From Pohlia nutans (lineage: Eukaryota > Streptophyta > Bryopsida > Bryales > Mniaceae): a stretch of 64,000 nt of DNA. Location of the stretch: positions 42,807,436-42,871,435 of the forward strand of contig CM040088.1 in the NCBI GenBank assembly GCA_022496805.1, given 5' to 3'. Positions 1 through 13,900 of this stretch are shown here, in pieces. The translations under genes and the position numbers were made by a program. Each line of letters begins with the position of its first letter. The first letter of the stretch is position 1. The notes under the pieces are model-generated. The model was not told where the DNA came from. It ran no database searches and saw only the letters and a program-made list of their open reading frames with translations.

Positions 1-43
1 AAAATTGTGGTTTCTTCATAATCAACCTGGGCACTAAAGGATT

Positions 44-45
<2 letters not shown>
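1..45. mobile_element. TTAA element, family C, right end only
   Basis: CTGGGCACTAAAGGA at 27-41 followed by TTAA matches the right terminus of the full family C copy at 6490-7194. The rest lies before the window. Confidence 0.6.

Positions 46-46
<1 letters not shown>

Positions 47-95
<49 letters not shown>
47..95 (+). repeat. (AT)24 microsatellite
   Basis: An uninterrupted AT run directly after the TTAA of the family C end. Confidence 0.95.
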
Positions 96-98
<3 letters not shown>

Positions 99-387
99 GC
101 GGTACTACAACCGGCGTGAATAAAGAGTTTGTTTGTCAGTAAAAATGTTGTATTGTATAACATTTTATAACAGCAGGGTTCCAAACCCCCTACCACTTGG
201 ATCAAAATTCACGGCGATACGATAACTTTTCTTGGAATTTTATGAGGGAATTTAGTAAAAATTTGACAAGGAAAAATTACTTAAGATGTGAAGAAAAGAG
301 CATCCAAGAGTATCCAACATCATTGGAGGGAATCTTGGAAACTTTTGTAGGGGTAAAAAGTCTAGGGCTTAATAATGTAACGGTAGA

Positions 388-615
388 ATGGTAATTTTTC
401 AAAATGTTTTCTCAAAATTAAGTTTATTATAAAAAAAAGTTATGTGAAAAGTTCTTTGAAATCCATGACTAATATCTAGGTTCACCTACAACCGACAACA
501 ATGAGATCAATTCTCGAACATAAAGTTGCTTGGTATTGCCCAATATTATGTTGACTTTTGGTAGCATTGTGTTGGCTTTTGGGTTCATGAAACGCATTTT
601 CTAGGAGATTTAAAT
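388..615. repeat. Dispersed repeat S, copy 1
   Basis: It is the inverted complement of 4285-4468. Shared blocks include GAATTGATCTCAT, GGTGAACCTA and TTCAAAGAACTT. No terminal structure was recognised. Confidence 0.65.
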
Positions 616-778
616 ATTAGTTGTGGAGTACTTATTGACTACAGATACCTCTGCCTTAATGTCAAAGCATTGGCACCAAGCTAGTGCTAAGGACTTGTTC
701 ACATTAGGGTAGCCAATTCCCAAGCCATGCAAAAAAAAAAAACTATTCTTTTAGTGAAGCAACTTGAAAATAAGTTGA

Positions 779-1099
779 CATAACATTTAGTAGCCTCTGT
801 GACTGTTGCCTTCCCCCAACAAAATGATGTGGAATATCCCACATCATTTCATCCCCCCAATGAAATGATGTGGGATATTCCACATCACATCAGTAGGTAT
901 GGGGGGCAGGTGGCATTAAGCAAGAGCAATCAACCATGGTAAACAGTAATCAAAAGCACTCATTCAATCACAATACAACAGTGTTTTGTAATTGTTTATT
1001 TGATTCAATAGTCCATTCAATTACAAATTACTGGTCACCCCATATTTAAAGGTGGATGAAACTAAAAGGTAGCCTCTTGGAAGGCTATTGAATGTTATA
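779..1099. mobile_element. MITE family R, copy 1, with internal hairpin
   Basis: The termini CATAACATTTAGTAGCCT and GGCTATTGAATGTTAT are inverted repeats. Inside, 825-852 and 860-887 form a perfect 28-bp stem with a 7-nt loop around GATGTGGGATATTCCACATC. Copy 2 is at 20706-21024 in the opposite orientation. Confidence 0.85.
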
Positions 1100-1699
1100 G
1101 AAAAGTAAAAAAATATATCTCAGAACATAATAAGAAGATTTATTCTTGAAGTTGTTTGAAGTGGGGGTGGTTTGGTGAAAAAGTGAAGGTGTATCCAATG
1201 AATAATACTATACATTCAAGTCGGTAAGTTTCTTTTGGTGGTTCTATCACAAAGTTAGAACAGTGTTGAACTTTTTGGTATAATTATATTGAATAGAGAA
1301 GCTTATGATGACAATGAACTTAACCCCAAAAGCATCACAACTATGTTTTTCTCCAAACACTCCAAAGTTGCCTAAAAGTACCCATTCTAAAAAAAAGACA
1401 AATAGACTTGGTAAGCTTCATTTTGTTAGTTAAGCTCAAATGCAATAGAACTCATTTTCATGGCCTAAATTTAGTTTAAGTAGAAAAAACAGAAAAATCC
1501 AAAACACACTACATGGTGAACCAATTTTACGACTCTTTTGGTAGTTGGAACCCCATTTAAAATCCAAAAATAGCTTGAATGATCTGAAATTAACTTGAAG
1601 AGGTGGTATGACCAGCAAAAATCCTCCATAAAAGAATTGGATGAAAATGGTCCATGTGGCAATTCCATGTAGCAGTTGAAATTGAATAGTGAGTTACAT

Positions 1700-1775
1700 T
1701 CATAAGCGAGTTTTTGGGCTCCTAGGCAGGCATTTAGGGGTTAACTCCTAAATGCCTAGAGCCCTCTCCAAATTC
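1700..1775. repeat. Palindromic junction of two TTAA-element ends
   Basis: GGCATTTAGGGG, then TTAA, then CTCCTAAATGCC makes an inverted repeat with arms of about 22 bp centred on one TTAA. The left arm looks like the end of a second, truncated element. Confidence 0.65.
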
Positions 1776-2313
1776 GGCAGTTTTGCAAAGATGCATTAAA
1801 AAATGCAACCTAGAGGGATATTTTGAACCTTGATATATGAATAAAAGTTGTACATTATGAATTTTAGATTCTATCCATACGGTTAGATATGTGATTGCTA
1901 TTACCAATAATTTTGTATAAAATTTGAAACGTGAAATTAAAAATTATTTTGTAATTCAATTACGAATAAGATATTGACAATCTATAGATGAAATTCTTTG
2001 TGATTGGTTGAAATGTAATACTCTAAGTGTAGTGATTTTTGGAGATTTTTTGGTTGCTTGATTTTATGAGTTGACTTTTTTTAGTCCACTTTTACACTAA
2101 AATCTTCAAAATTTTGGGTGAATCACTACAACATGAGATGAGGCATAAAAATTTCACAAATCATCCCTTTCTAATCGAATCAGATATGCATGAAGCTAAC
2201 TTCCCATAGAATCTACAGTAAAAATTCCACACTGCAAAAAGTGCATGACAAATGAGAAATTATGAATGAAATCTGTACATCGTCCAAAAAATGGACGCTC
2301 AGGCAGTTAGGGG
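1745..2313. mobile_element. TTAA element, family A, copy 1
   Basis: It is flanked by TTAA at 1741 and 2314. The ends are CTCCTAAATGCC and GGCAGTTAGGGG. Body homologous to 22339-22891 and 55400-56006. Confidence 0.85.
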
Positions 2314-3167
2314 TTAACAGAGAAAACAATTTAATTAATTGAAAATCCTGCCAGTTTGCATGCGTATGCAGCTAGTCAACAGAAGGTCATTGATAACTCC
2401 ACCATCCCTCCCCTTCGAAAGCCTAAACCCTAAACCCACTTCCTTCCACCATGAAGTCCTGATAAATCCTCTCGTGAAATGCCAACAATTCCAATTGCCA
2501 ACACTCAGATCGCGAATAGAGAAGAGCCATGGATTTTGGCACATGGATTTTGGCAAAATGGTCCTGGTGTGAGACAACCATGCTGACAATCTGATACCTT
2601 CAAAGCTGCCAAGATGCCTCAGTGCAACAATCTTAGTGGAACAATCATGGCACTTTAAACACTTTTTCTTTTTCTCGAAAGTGCATGTGCAATGTAATGT
2701 GCACACTGAATTTGCACTTTTAAATTTAACAAAAAAATTACCCAATTGCACAATAAAGAGGTTGATGATTGCCTATCCACTTCAATTCACAGCATGAGCT
2801 TCAAAAATAAATTGCATGATAAGAGGGTTGGCAATCGCCAACCCCATGAAAATTCATATTTATAATTTTGTGCCTTGCGCACTCATAACAATCAATAGCT
2901 TGTAGTGGCTTTGCCTTGCCCCATAGTAGATGGTGCAACATATTCCACACCCAACAAGACCAAATCAGTAGCTAAGTGGACAAGTGGAGTCCGAAGATGA
3001 TGCATGAAGGAAAGGCAAAGAGCATGAAGGCTATTGAATGTTACATGACTATTCACATTGCATACGCACTTTTAATGGAAGCGGTGTTTTTAGCTCACAC
3101 TAGTTGAAAAGAACCCTCATGGTTGCTTGAAAATTGAAAATTACACATATAATCGTTAAGGGTTTAA

Positions 3168-3703
3168 CCCTTTAACGTCCCGATTCATCACTGTTTTCAA
3201 AGAAGCATTATAAAATGCTTGATGAAAACCAAAAATGGAGTTGATGTACAAAGAAAACTAGTAAATGTCAATGTAAAGATCACATTTGTACGGTTGGATT
3301 TATCATATTATTTATTTATTATTTTAAATTAATTTTGGAAGGTTTTCTCTTGAAATTCAATTTAAAATCCAAAATTAACACAAAAATATTTAAATATATT
3401 GGAATGAATTAAGAATAACATGAACTATGAGATGGTATGGTTTTCATTATTTGATTCTACTTATTTTGGAAAATCATCTTTAAGGTCTCACTTTTTGAAC
3501 TTAGAATGAAACTTGACATAAACCAATTGTTTTATTTTTCTAAAAATCATAATAAACTATTTTGAAGATTCAAACCAAAGAATAGTCAACTTGCACAAGA
3601 ACCAAGAGAAATTTTGGTGGATGAAAATTGTACAATTGGGATGGAATTAGAACACTTGTAAACTGTTCATCATCCAATATATGGATGCAGGCGTGTCAAA
3701 GGG
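3168..3703. mobile_element. TTAA element, family B, copy 1
   Basis: Bounded by TTAA at 3164 and 3704; it starts CCCTTTAACGTCCCG and ends TGTCAAAGGG. Homologous along its length to 37618-38157. Confidence 0.85.
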
Positions 3704-4284
3704 TTAACAAGTTCCAGTTTAATGGTTGTCACTGAGATTTTTGTGCAATTTGTTCAAGTGCTAAATTCCAAAGATGATTGGAATGCTTCTTCTTCTATTA
3801 AGATCTTCATTAAAATTTAAAAATTTAGTGATTTTTAGACATCAATCATGGAGATTGTTGGAAGGCTGTGAATTCAAGCTGCACCTTGCAAGTAGATACA
3901 AGCATGTGAATGATGATGGGGAGGGCTCTTCATGAATTGCATCACTTTCAAGATGGATTGCAGTAATTTGAGTAATTCATGCAATGCAAAAATCAACCCA
4001 ATTGCTGTTGTGTACTGTTCAGTCACATTCAATTGGGAAGCAATTTTGAACTTCATTGGGATGCCATACTAAATACGTAGTTTTAATGCATTAAGTCGTA
4101 GGATGACATTCTAGTGTCATTCGATCGCATTCTAGAATAATGTCGTTCTTAGAGTGTTCTAACCACCTACTCTCAATTGTGATTGTGGAAATGTCATTTG
4201 AACTTCTTTTTTTTGGGTTTCTAGTGTTCAAAAAGCTGATTTATTACCATAGGTGATACGTACCCCATACCTAATTTGTAGACC

Positions 4285-4468
4285 TCCTAAAAGCTGCGTT
4301 TCATAAACCCAAAAGTCAACACAAAGGACCTTCATGTTCGGGAATTGATCTCATCGTTGTCGATTATTGGTGAACCTATATATTAGTCATGGGTTTCAAA
4401 GAACTTCACTTATTTTTTTGTAATAAATTTAATTTTGAGTAAAAAAATGAAAAAATTACCATTCTATA
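4285..4468. repeat. Dispersed repeat S, copy 2 (inverted)
   Basis: Inverted partner of 388-615. Confidence 0.65.
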
Positions 4469-4499
4469 GTATCTTTGTTTCTCTATGAAAGTAAAACAT

Positions 4500-6485
4500 C
4501 TCAATATCAATGAAACTTCAACATTTTCCATGCTAGAAACTTTACTTTATTGGTTATGGGTACTTCTACCTCATACTGACTTAGAAAGTAGCAATCTATG
4601 TTAGCAATGTTTAGTTTTCTCTGTGGCTTCTGTCATTTGGCCTGGTTTTCTTTGAGAGTATCTTATGTCAATATTCACAGCTTGAGTGTTGAAATACAAT
4701 AATACCTTGTTCAGCCTTAGATGCTGATAACATGCATGTCTCCTTGTATTGTCCAAGGATCTCCGTGGGGACTTTTGGCTGTTGTTCGGTGATTTTGTAG
4801 CAATGGAATAAAGTTTCCAGTTGGGGAAAATAAAAAAGCTTGTCAACAGAAATAGATATAATTGTGTCTGTGCTGTGCCAAAAATTTAGTAAATGATTGC
4901 CAGACTTGGTTTCAGGGAATTGGCAGTCTGATTCTACACTCTTAAGGTCTATTTAGTGTGAGCCACTTTATTTCAAGTGACACTAGTAGCATACCTGTCG
5001 TTTTTCATTCCCACGAAAGAACACTGGCTGAATATGCATATACTTTTGTCATCTTGTGACCAATATCACTTCACAGCACTCAAACAACCCAACTTCCTGG
5101 CATGGTTTCATTCCTTTTTCAATTATAGTAAGTGAAAAACGACACATTTCCTCACTAGTGTGAATTATGTTAGTGTGATTTATGTTACTGCACCAACCAT
5201 CTTGCATCCATCTATTCAGAATCTAATGGCTTGATGATAACACTATGAAAATGGCTCTCTCTTATGCTTCAATGACGGGTACGGTGCCCACCTCATTTTG
5301 GAACCCACATTAAGTAGGCAAGTGTGTAATGGGGGATTATTTAGAAGGTTGAAGCAGCTTGTTTGAAATGGATGCAGTAAAGTGTATGTTTGTAGACTAC
5401 AAGGACAAGAAAGCGAGCTCAAGGTTACATGTGGTGTTTGCCTAAACATATCCTTTCCAGTCAAGGAACCAAGTTTGCAGACACCAGTTTGTCATCAACA
5501 AGAATCTCCAGTTTGTTTATCCCAGCACGGCACCAGCCGAGGAGGGCTACCAACCTTTCAACTGTCCTACTTTCCTCGCTTGCAATGTTTTCAACTTGGC
5601 AATTATGTATTAGTCAACCGACGAGCCGCGGTAGCAGAGAGTAGGACTGGTTTTTTAATGTACATAACCGGTTGTTCACTTTACAATCACAAACCTTGAT
5701 CTTTATGATCCAAGGGCGTAGGATTCAAGTTGAAAGGAGATTTTAAGGTTATGAGTTGCAACTTGTGATGGCGATGGTGACGGATTGCCAATGAAATGCA
5801 GCCACATTAGCGTTGAAAAGTCAAAGTTATGGTGCACTAGGAATTGGGTCAACTTCAAGGGCAAACCTATCAACGTTCGCCAAGTTTATCATCTTGTGCA
5901 GTGAGATATGATCCATGTCGGCATGGTTAGGAGGTGTACGTAGGTTGCTTAAGTTCTTTGATAATTGTGGTGATAAGCGTAAGGTTGCTATTAGTGTTGA
6001 GTTCTCCTCAGTTTGGTGCTTCAGTGATGCGGTTTTTTCTCCCGTGGCCTTCATTGCCTCATGGCCCATTCACACCAGCCCCCTACCACTGTTGTGTTTG
6101 CGTTCCTGAAAGGATAGGAGGTAAAATGAAAAAACAAAAAAATATTCACAGCTTTGTCCTTTCCTGCTGCAACTATTGTTGAACCACTGTACAACTGCGT
6201 TACAGTGCCGCAACTATAGACATGTTCATTTTTTGCATTGCGTTGTTTTCTAACACGCTGTGGAATAATTCCTCTTTACATATTTTATATTTTTCTTTTG
6301 ACCTGATATTCCTTCAAAGTTATCTGATGCATGCGCATGTATGGCAAAGTTGGTGGATGTGAATGGGCCTTTAGATGGCAGTTAGCTCCCACTCTCACTT
6401 CCAGTCTGCCTTCCCTTTGTTGCCCTTTGTTGGAATCCCGATTGGTCAACCTTGTTTGTCATTTGTTCTCCTGGTTTTTTCGAAC
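4500..6485. other. No gene recognised
   Basis: Short overlapping readings in many frames; no domain, no clear TIR element. Confidence 0.5.
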
Positions 6486-6489
6486 TTAA

Positions 6490-7194
6490 CCCTTTAGTGC
6501 CCAGGGTACTGTAGCCTGTTATTGTGGGAAATCTGTGTTTTTGTGATAAATCTTACTGCCTTGTTCTATCACAACTCTATTTTTAGTATTCAGCCGCTTG
6601 AAATAGAAGTTACCCTGTGCATGCACCCTACTTCGAAATTGCAATCCACATCCACTGGTTCTGCTGTTATATTATAATGATAGCAAACACCGTATGCAAG
6701 CATCAAATATTCAGCATTTCACAAGGTGTGCTACTTTGAGGATCAACACATAGTGAGGTTTTTTTTTTATAAATCTTAAGAGACCGGTTCAAGCATTCAG
6801 TGCATTAGTATCTTCAAAATGATACACAACACTTGTGCAGAACGATCTCCCATTATTTACAAAGATATATAAGCTCCTGACTTCCTTTCTGTGTACGGTT
6901 TGGCCCACACATTTATACAGCTCCTATTTCTTTCACTGAACCTAAATATGAAGACCAACAAACAAAGAATAGGAAAGGAAGTCGCAAGTGACTAACATTA
7001 TAATAGAAATCAAAATTCCATAGCTCAATACTCATATGTATCGAAATTGCCAGAGTTGCATACGGTGTACTCTATCTTTCCCTTCCAATGCAATCTTTAC
7101 TACTATGCCGTGAACACATGTCCCTTCTTTATACAGTTCATCCTGAATTATACATGTGCACTGACCATATTCTGGTCAGCTGGGCACTAAAGGG
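6490..7194. mobile_element. TTAA element, family C, full copy
   Basis: A perfect 15-bp TIR, CCCTTTAGTGCCCAG, ends in CTGGGCACTAAAGGG, with TTAA on both sides (6486 and 7195). No coding capacity seen in its 705 bp. Confidence 0.9.
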
Positions 7195-7300
7195 TTAATG
7201 AATGGTTACTTTTTCCCCTAAAGAAGAATGAAAAGAAAAACCTCCAGTTTGAAGTGGAATTGAAGTTTAATTTGTAAATGTCCAACATCATTATTCTTAA

Positions 7301-7522
7301 CCCTTAAAAGGCCCTTGGGGTCCCTTTTTACTACCCGTATTTAGCCTTATAATTGTTCAATTGTGGTTTAATATATGAATTGTGATATATTGTTATATAT
7401 GTATTATCATGATTATTAATTTTACTTTGTACTGAAAAGTGTTTGTCATTGTTATTTTGATCAAATACCACTGAATACAAAATATGCTATATGGCTGAAA
7501 GGGCTTTTGGGTTGTTTAAAGG
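7301..7522. mobile_element. Short TTAA element (222 bp)
   Basis: Between TTAA at 7297 and 7523. The ends are CCCTTAAAAGGCCC and GGGCTTTTGGG...TTTAAAGG. It shares its right TTAA with the next element. Confidence 0.65.
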
Positions 7523-7526
7523 TTAA

Positions 7527-8019
7527 TTCCTAAATGACAGAGGGGGTAAGGGCAAAACCAAGATGTGTTATAAAATGTTACTTTTGCGACTTTGATGAAA
7601 TTTGGTTCAAAAGAGAAAATGAGAAGCATGATATTTAGTAATCATCTGTACGGTCAAACTTCCAAAAAATAATTAGATACTCATTTAATGAATTTAGAAG
7701 CATTTACCTTTTAATATTCACTAAAATTACAATTTCATTTTTAGAATTTGAAATCTTGTATGATTGGTTAAACCTAGAAATTCTATTCTAAAATTAAGAA
7801 AGGAAAAAGAATTCAAAGAAGAGAACATCATCACTTTCCCAAAATTGAAAGTTGTATAACACTAGGACTGAATATTGAGGTCTTTGTCTTTGAAAAATTT
7901 CTTAAAGAACCTGAGTATTGCAAATGAAATGCATCAATCACCACTAGAACATGATCTCTACCATTTCCTGATTGTTGTTTAGGTTGCGTCCAGAAAATGG
8001 TCGATCGGTCACTTAGGGG
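7527..8019. mobile_element. TTAA element, family D, copy 1
   Basis: Between TTAA at 7523 and 8020. The ends are TTCCTAAATGAC and GTCACTTAGGGG; homologous to 18030-18530 (inverted) and 23398-23924. Confidence 0.8.
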
Positions 8020-8997
8020 TTAAACAAAACAAGTAAAAGCCTTGAGTTTGCTTGTTTTTTACATTCAAGCTTCTGTTGTTCACCGTTGTATGTGTATGGC
8101 CTGTAGAGAATATAAACAGTTTCAATCAACGTACAGTGCTTGAAATTTGAGCAGATCAGACAGTCCGCTTGGAGGAACCACCATGTAATTGCAGTCTGAG
8201 TTAATTAACGGCCCTTGTGTCCTGCCCGCGCACCATGTGTCCTCTGAATATATTGAAAACAAGTAATAAAATTGTGCTATGCAGTTACTTCATATTTGAG
8301 TCTAATTACATTAATACACAGGACTTACTAACAAGAGATCATTATTTTGTATCTGTTATCTATTCACTACTGACTGTAGTGCAAACCCCAGCCCCGGCCA
8401 GCCTGCTGAAACGTATTGAAAAGAAGAGTAAATAAACAACAACATTGGATGCTGTTCCACCCTCTCAATTGTTTTTCTTTCAAGTTGTTTGAACAGGGGG
8501 GTTTGCACTAGGAACCAGAACAACGACAACTGATAGCAGAATGATGCTTAGAATGACATTTCTATAGAACACATTCAACAAAATGACAATCATTTCTATG
8601 ACAATTCCAAGTGTCATTCGAAATGTCTTCCAAGTTGCTCTACCCACAGACTTATGAATATTAGTTAGTGAGGGGGAGTCTCAGTTGATTTCAACAAACG
8701 TGTTGAATTCCAAATTTCATCCCTATCCTCATTACTAACACAAGAAATGGAAGGAAGGTTAGGAGGCAAGCTAGAACTAGTACATTTTTCATGAATGTAA
8801 TATTCATTCTTTCCCATTCTGTGTCTCTAAAGCTTGATGAATTATTGTATTTCAACAAGGACGTTGAAAATTAATGCTAAGTGGAAGAGTTTCAGGAGGC
8901 CACGTATGTCCCCACTCATCATCAAGACGAGGGAATTCAACAAGTTTGTTAAAATCAACTGTCAGTGACCCGTCCTAGCCTGATGTGCAGAGGAAGA

Positions 8998-9120
8998 TTT
9001 TGCGACATTAGCCCCCAGGCCTAATGTGGGGCTAATCCCCAAACTTTAGCTCCGGGTTGTGGGGGTACTTTAGCCTGGGTTAGGGGAATATTTTTGGGGG
9101 CTAATAGAGAAATTCGCAAA
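8998..9120. repeat. Small G/C-rich foldback
   Basis: TTTGCGACATTAGCCCCCA at the left pairs with TGGGGGCTAAT and CGCAAA at the right. Confidence 0.5.
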
Positions 9121-10261
9121 CTTTGAGGTCCACTGGTCCAGTTATACATCCTGCATCCCGTATATTTCAGTTATCCGAAATGTCAAGGTCACAAGCTCAA
9201 AGGGGGTGCGCCGGACTAACAGTGGGAGTCCACAAGGCTCTTGGGGGCCACGAGGTCCAAGGTTCAAACCTTGGCAGCCACTATTATTTGACCTTGTGGT
9301 GCATTAATGGGCGGGCCCCAGCGGCACACTCGGTGGCGCGCCTTGACACGGGAGCAAACTCACTCATCCTACTTTACTTACCGGAAATATAACTCATCCG
9401 GTTTTTATTTTTGGAGCCCGACACTCCTACTTTTAATGTCCTGCGAGCTTGAATTTTTACTGATACAGTACCGGAAGCCTGAAATTTCAGGACTTTACGA
9501 ATTTCTCTAATGTCAATGTAAAAACGGAGGCTCCAAATTGAGAAAGCGGCCCTTGTTACATGAGCTAAGGACGCCTTCCCATGAAGAGCCCGAGCCTGCT
9601 CTCACAATAAAGAATAATCTTATTAGGATTATACGACGGGTGCTTGATAGGTTGGACAGGCTTTTCACTTCCTTAGCCCTTTCAAGAACGTTCCTATGAA
9701 CGTCCCAGCATTTAGAAATTGGATCACGATCAAATTCAAAGCCATGTAACTTTTTCATACAATCTCGGATGACTTTCATCTAAGTCACCTTTGCAAGCCT
9801 ATTAAATTCTTTACCAATTAAAGTAAATCTCTTGTAATGGGGAGATGTTGATAATATTGGAGAGGCCTCCAAATGCAAGTATGTCAAATTTGTTTGGTAG
9901 ATTTTATGCTTGCAATGGTCCTCTCATATACTCCTCATGTACATGTGAGCCATGCTAATATTTATATTTGAGGCTAGCATTTACTTGTGTTCAAAGGGTT
10001 GGTTCGTTTAGAGGTTAAACCATGGTCAATGTCTTTTAAGGACCCATTCTCACTTTTATCAAAGGAGATTGAATAGTGAGCCGGTTATCTATTTGAGGCA
10101 GGATGGGACAGGTGCCTCATGATGGGAGGGGCTCTAAGGACGGCCCCCATGAGAGACATGCGCTCGCTCTCTGCAGAATAAATAAATAAATTTTAGTTCA
10201 TGCTTTGAATTAGAGGATGGGTGCTTGAGGGTGAACGGACTTCGCAAGGCCGACATCTTTC

Positions 10262-10430
10262 CCTGAGGGTGCACTTTACATTATGCTTGAGAATCACGTT
10301 GAATGCACGATCCCCTCTAAAACCCATGTATACAAAGGTTTATATGTCTAAAACCCTTTGTATACAGATATATTCCGTCCTATTGTAAATATATATGTTT
10401 AATGTAAGAATACGTCAATATTTTCACCTC
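10262..10430. repeat. Dispersed repeat Y, copy 1
   Basis: It shares GGGTGCAC, TTGAGAATCAC and GTATACAAAGG-type blocks with 50770-50930. Confidence 0.6.
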
Positions 10431-10633
10431 GAAATATGTTTATTGTAATTATGTGTACGTAGTAGTACGGCAATGTTCAAATTAATACCCCTCTTGTGCA
10501 CTCACATATACTCGTAACTACGTGTTTAATACAGTGCACCCCGGGTATCTTTCACAGACTGACCCGCTCTCACTTTTATTAGAGGACATCGAGATTGAGG
10601 AGAACAGGGCGGGTCCCTCATGCGAAGGGGCTC

Positions 10634-10941
10634 TAGGGTTGATTGTCCTATTACCAACCACTTAAGCAATCTGACCTATATTTGGTAGTGGTAAATCCGG
10701 AAAAAAATTATGACCGCGTTCGAAATAGGATTTCATGAGGATTGCAAAAAATTGCAACTTATAATTTGCATTTCTCAATTTTATACAAAATTTCAAAGTG
10801 CAAAGTAACATGTGACCCAAAACCGATCACATGCTCTAATGTAGAAATGAGGTACATCTTCCCTTTGAAAATCTAGAAATTAGGCAAGAATCAGGGTGGT
10901 TGGTTTTGGGTACCTGGTTGGTAATAGGACAATCTACCCTA
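10634..10941. mobile_element. MITE with 28-bp TIR (family W)
   Basis: The left end TAGGGTTGATTGTCCTATTA and its continuation CCAACCA are mirrored at the right end with one mismatch. 308 bp, non-coding. Confidence 0.85.
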
Positions 10942-10999
10942 ATGCATGCGGCTTGAGCCCCCGGCTAACGCCACCAAATCTTCCTGTAGTGGCAACATG

Positions 11000-13900
11000 T
11001 ATTCAAGTTAATTCTGCTTGCCATGGGATGTCAAAAATAAAAAAATAAATGAATGATGGACAAAATAAATCGTGAGTTGCAGCATCTGTTGAGCCGTCGA
11101 GGCATACGCTGAAGAAACGCTGTCTTGTCGGCGTATATGCGCCATGCAGGTGGCCGTGCCTGATGTCCACGTAAGTGACTTGTTGCGTAATTCAAGAGAC
11201 TCACTCACTGATGCAACCGTCTGTAGTTGAATACTCGTATGGGATTAGAGATGGGAAATCAACGCGAGTGAGCCTGACTTCTCCATGTCAAAACATCATG
11301 GTATCATATTCACGATCTCAGCATTAATTCAGTCCTCTACTTCAGGATTTGATCCTCCTGTCCCCCTGTTGCAAACTTACAGTAAACCTCGGATTGTGAG
11401 GCTGATCCCAGTTGAGCTGTCAACAAATACACACACATACATATATATACTTATTATTCCTGTGACTCATAATCTGGAATTGGTGCCAAGTTCACACCGG
11501 TCTCACCATGTCCATTGTACTCCTTAAATCATAGTTTCTGATTGCGTAAGATGGTGTTCAAAACTATTGTAAGTAACGATATATTCGTACACATGCACTC
11601 CCTTAACTATATAACAATAATTATTTCTTGTAGCTATCGATCCGATTGCTTAAGTCATGTAACTCTGCTTCTATGTGAACAACATAATAATTATTCCGAA
11701 AACCTACGATTATGGGAGGTGTTGCAGAGGCTGGGGAATTTGGGTGTGACAAGTGACAAATGACAAATTTCGAGAATATAATGAATTGACGTTGAAGGCT
11801 CCGGCCAGTGGGTTAATAATGTACCGGTACATCATGTCAAATGATAATATAGATCGAAGAGCCTGACATAACATAGACCAATAAACCTTTTTTGACGTCC
11901 CATTCACTGTGTAAGATCAATTCATTATTTTGGAGCAAACGAAGTGCGTAGTCTGCACCATTTCCCCGCAAATACATGCACCAAAAAAATCTGTTGGTCA
12001 ACAATCATTCAGACTTCGAACCAAAAATGTCTGTGCACGTGAGCCTCGTAATTGCATCAGTTGACGATCATTCACCCATGTATTAATACATGTTCAGCTC
12101 GTTAGCATTGCACGAATACATAGCCTCACGCTTGGAATGGTATCATGTGAATTCATCTTTGGTACATACCTGTAAGTAAATAAACTTAATTTTATAACTC
12201 CGCTTACCGGTAGCTGCAATGAAAGTTAACGCGTTGGGGGTCTGTTGCAAATGGAATCGTGCAATCGTTGCATACATCCATTCTGATAGTTACAACCTTG
12301 AAGCAGTCCATTCACTTCACCGAATCATCACAGTCAGTCTGCTATTTCGCATATTTACTCGGGCCCCAATATTTCAGGAAACGCGTTAACTTCGTTGTCA
12401 TTGCTAAAATGCTTCCACGCATGGCTGAAATGCAGCCATCTCGGATTCTAGAATAACGGCGGGCGGCGTTGGAATGCCGGCCGGCCGGCCGGGCGTGTTC
12501 TTACGTGCACCAGACAGTCCTGGAGACGCGGCTGATTCTTGTGAACTTGACTGAACTGAGAGCTGCAATTTGCCTCTTGCCGTTCTGGGAAGCTGCGGTA
12601 GGGATGGGCTGCATGATATATCCATCCACACTAATTCATGGAATAGATCAATCAGGTTTCGTAAGTTACTCGGACTATCAGTACACGAGCCGATATTGTT
12701 AGTTAAATACTCCTATCAGGGTCGTCATGAGCCACCATGATGTTCCGGAGTACCAGATTGCGGCGCACCCATGATGTGTCCTAGCATTTTAATATTGACT
12801 TTTAAAATCCTGGAACCGAAAGTCATCCTGCCTGGTGAGCTTTCTAGATTGTTCATATCTCTGCCCCGGCCCGGCCCATTGATCCAAGTCCTGCTGCATC
12901 CGGAATCTATCGACTGACTACGTGGAAGCCTTGCAGTGCAGTTATGTATACTGTACCACCAGTCTCGTCAAAGCTTAATAGCCAGATGCCAGTGACCAGG
13001 AACTCGTACGTAACTTGGAATTCGACTCGTGACTATTCATTAATATTAATTCAAGCCTGACCAAGTCCAACATACATACATGTATGACGTGAAGTCAGTG
13101 TAACAAAGTTGTTCGAAACGTCTACTGATCATGCATACTAGCTCACAAAGGATTTCAGAGTGAACGTGCACACAACGTCATTCCTGCAGGTCCGTCGGAG
13201 AGTGATCGGTCTGCAATGCCTTTCTGGTCCATTCTGGCAGCCAACGGTTTTCCATCCAGAAACAGCCTCTGAGTCTTATATACAGCTTTGGCACATTGTA
13301 TATTGGAGCACCGGTATATATTTATTTATATATTAATGGGCAGCTAGCAACGTCATCATGTAATCTTGGTTCATGATTACAAGAGACACTGCTAGCACTA
13401 AAGAAAAAAACAAAACTACTCACTGTTCAATTATATATAGTGAACACGTCGCAGAACTATTCGAAGAATCTTTTCGGTAAACTTCCGGGTGTCTCACCTC
13501 TCACATGCTTAGAAACTTCGTACAAAGTCTCAGTTGTTTATAGCTCTCTTGATTCTACTCAGTACTAACTGTGTATCATCTCTACCAAACATCTGCCGAA
13601 TTACCGATTCCATTTTTAAGATGAACGGTCGACTGCAACGTCGCCTGTCCTCGGAAATTATTTCAATCTGCACTCACTGGGTTGCAAATATACGATAGAC
13701 TTTTTTAGCCAGAATGTGATGATTGATTTCCCAACTTACCGTGTATTTCGAGGGGTGATTGGAGATATACTTTTCATTTGTAACTTTTCATACATTGAGA
13801 AAGGGGCGAATCGATTTAGAAACAAAGATAGAATTAAAATTTAATTTTGGGTCCCAGGACTTTTCATTTTATTTTAATTTTAATTTTTGACACAAATAAA

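Noticed and set aside
820..890. CRISPR-like or terminator-like palindrome
   Set aside because: It is the internal hairpin of a plant MITE present twice, not a spaced repeat array.
5382..6182. Several overlapping readings on both strands
   Set aside because: Mutually overlapping in different frames with no domain; likely chance.
9200..9290. tRNA-like segment with GGTTCAAACC
   Set aside because: The T-arm pairing is out of register and no acceptor stem or good A box fits, so I do not call a tRNA or a SINE here.
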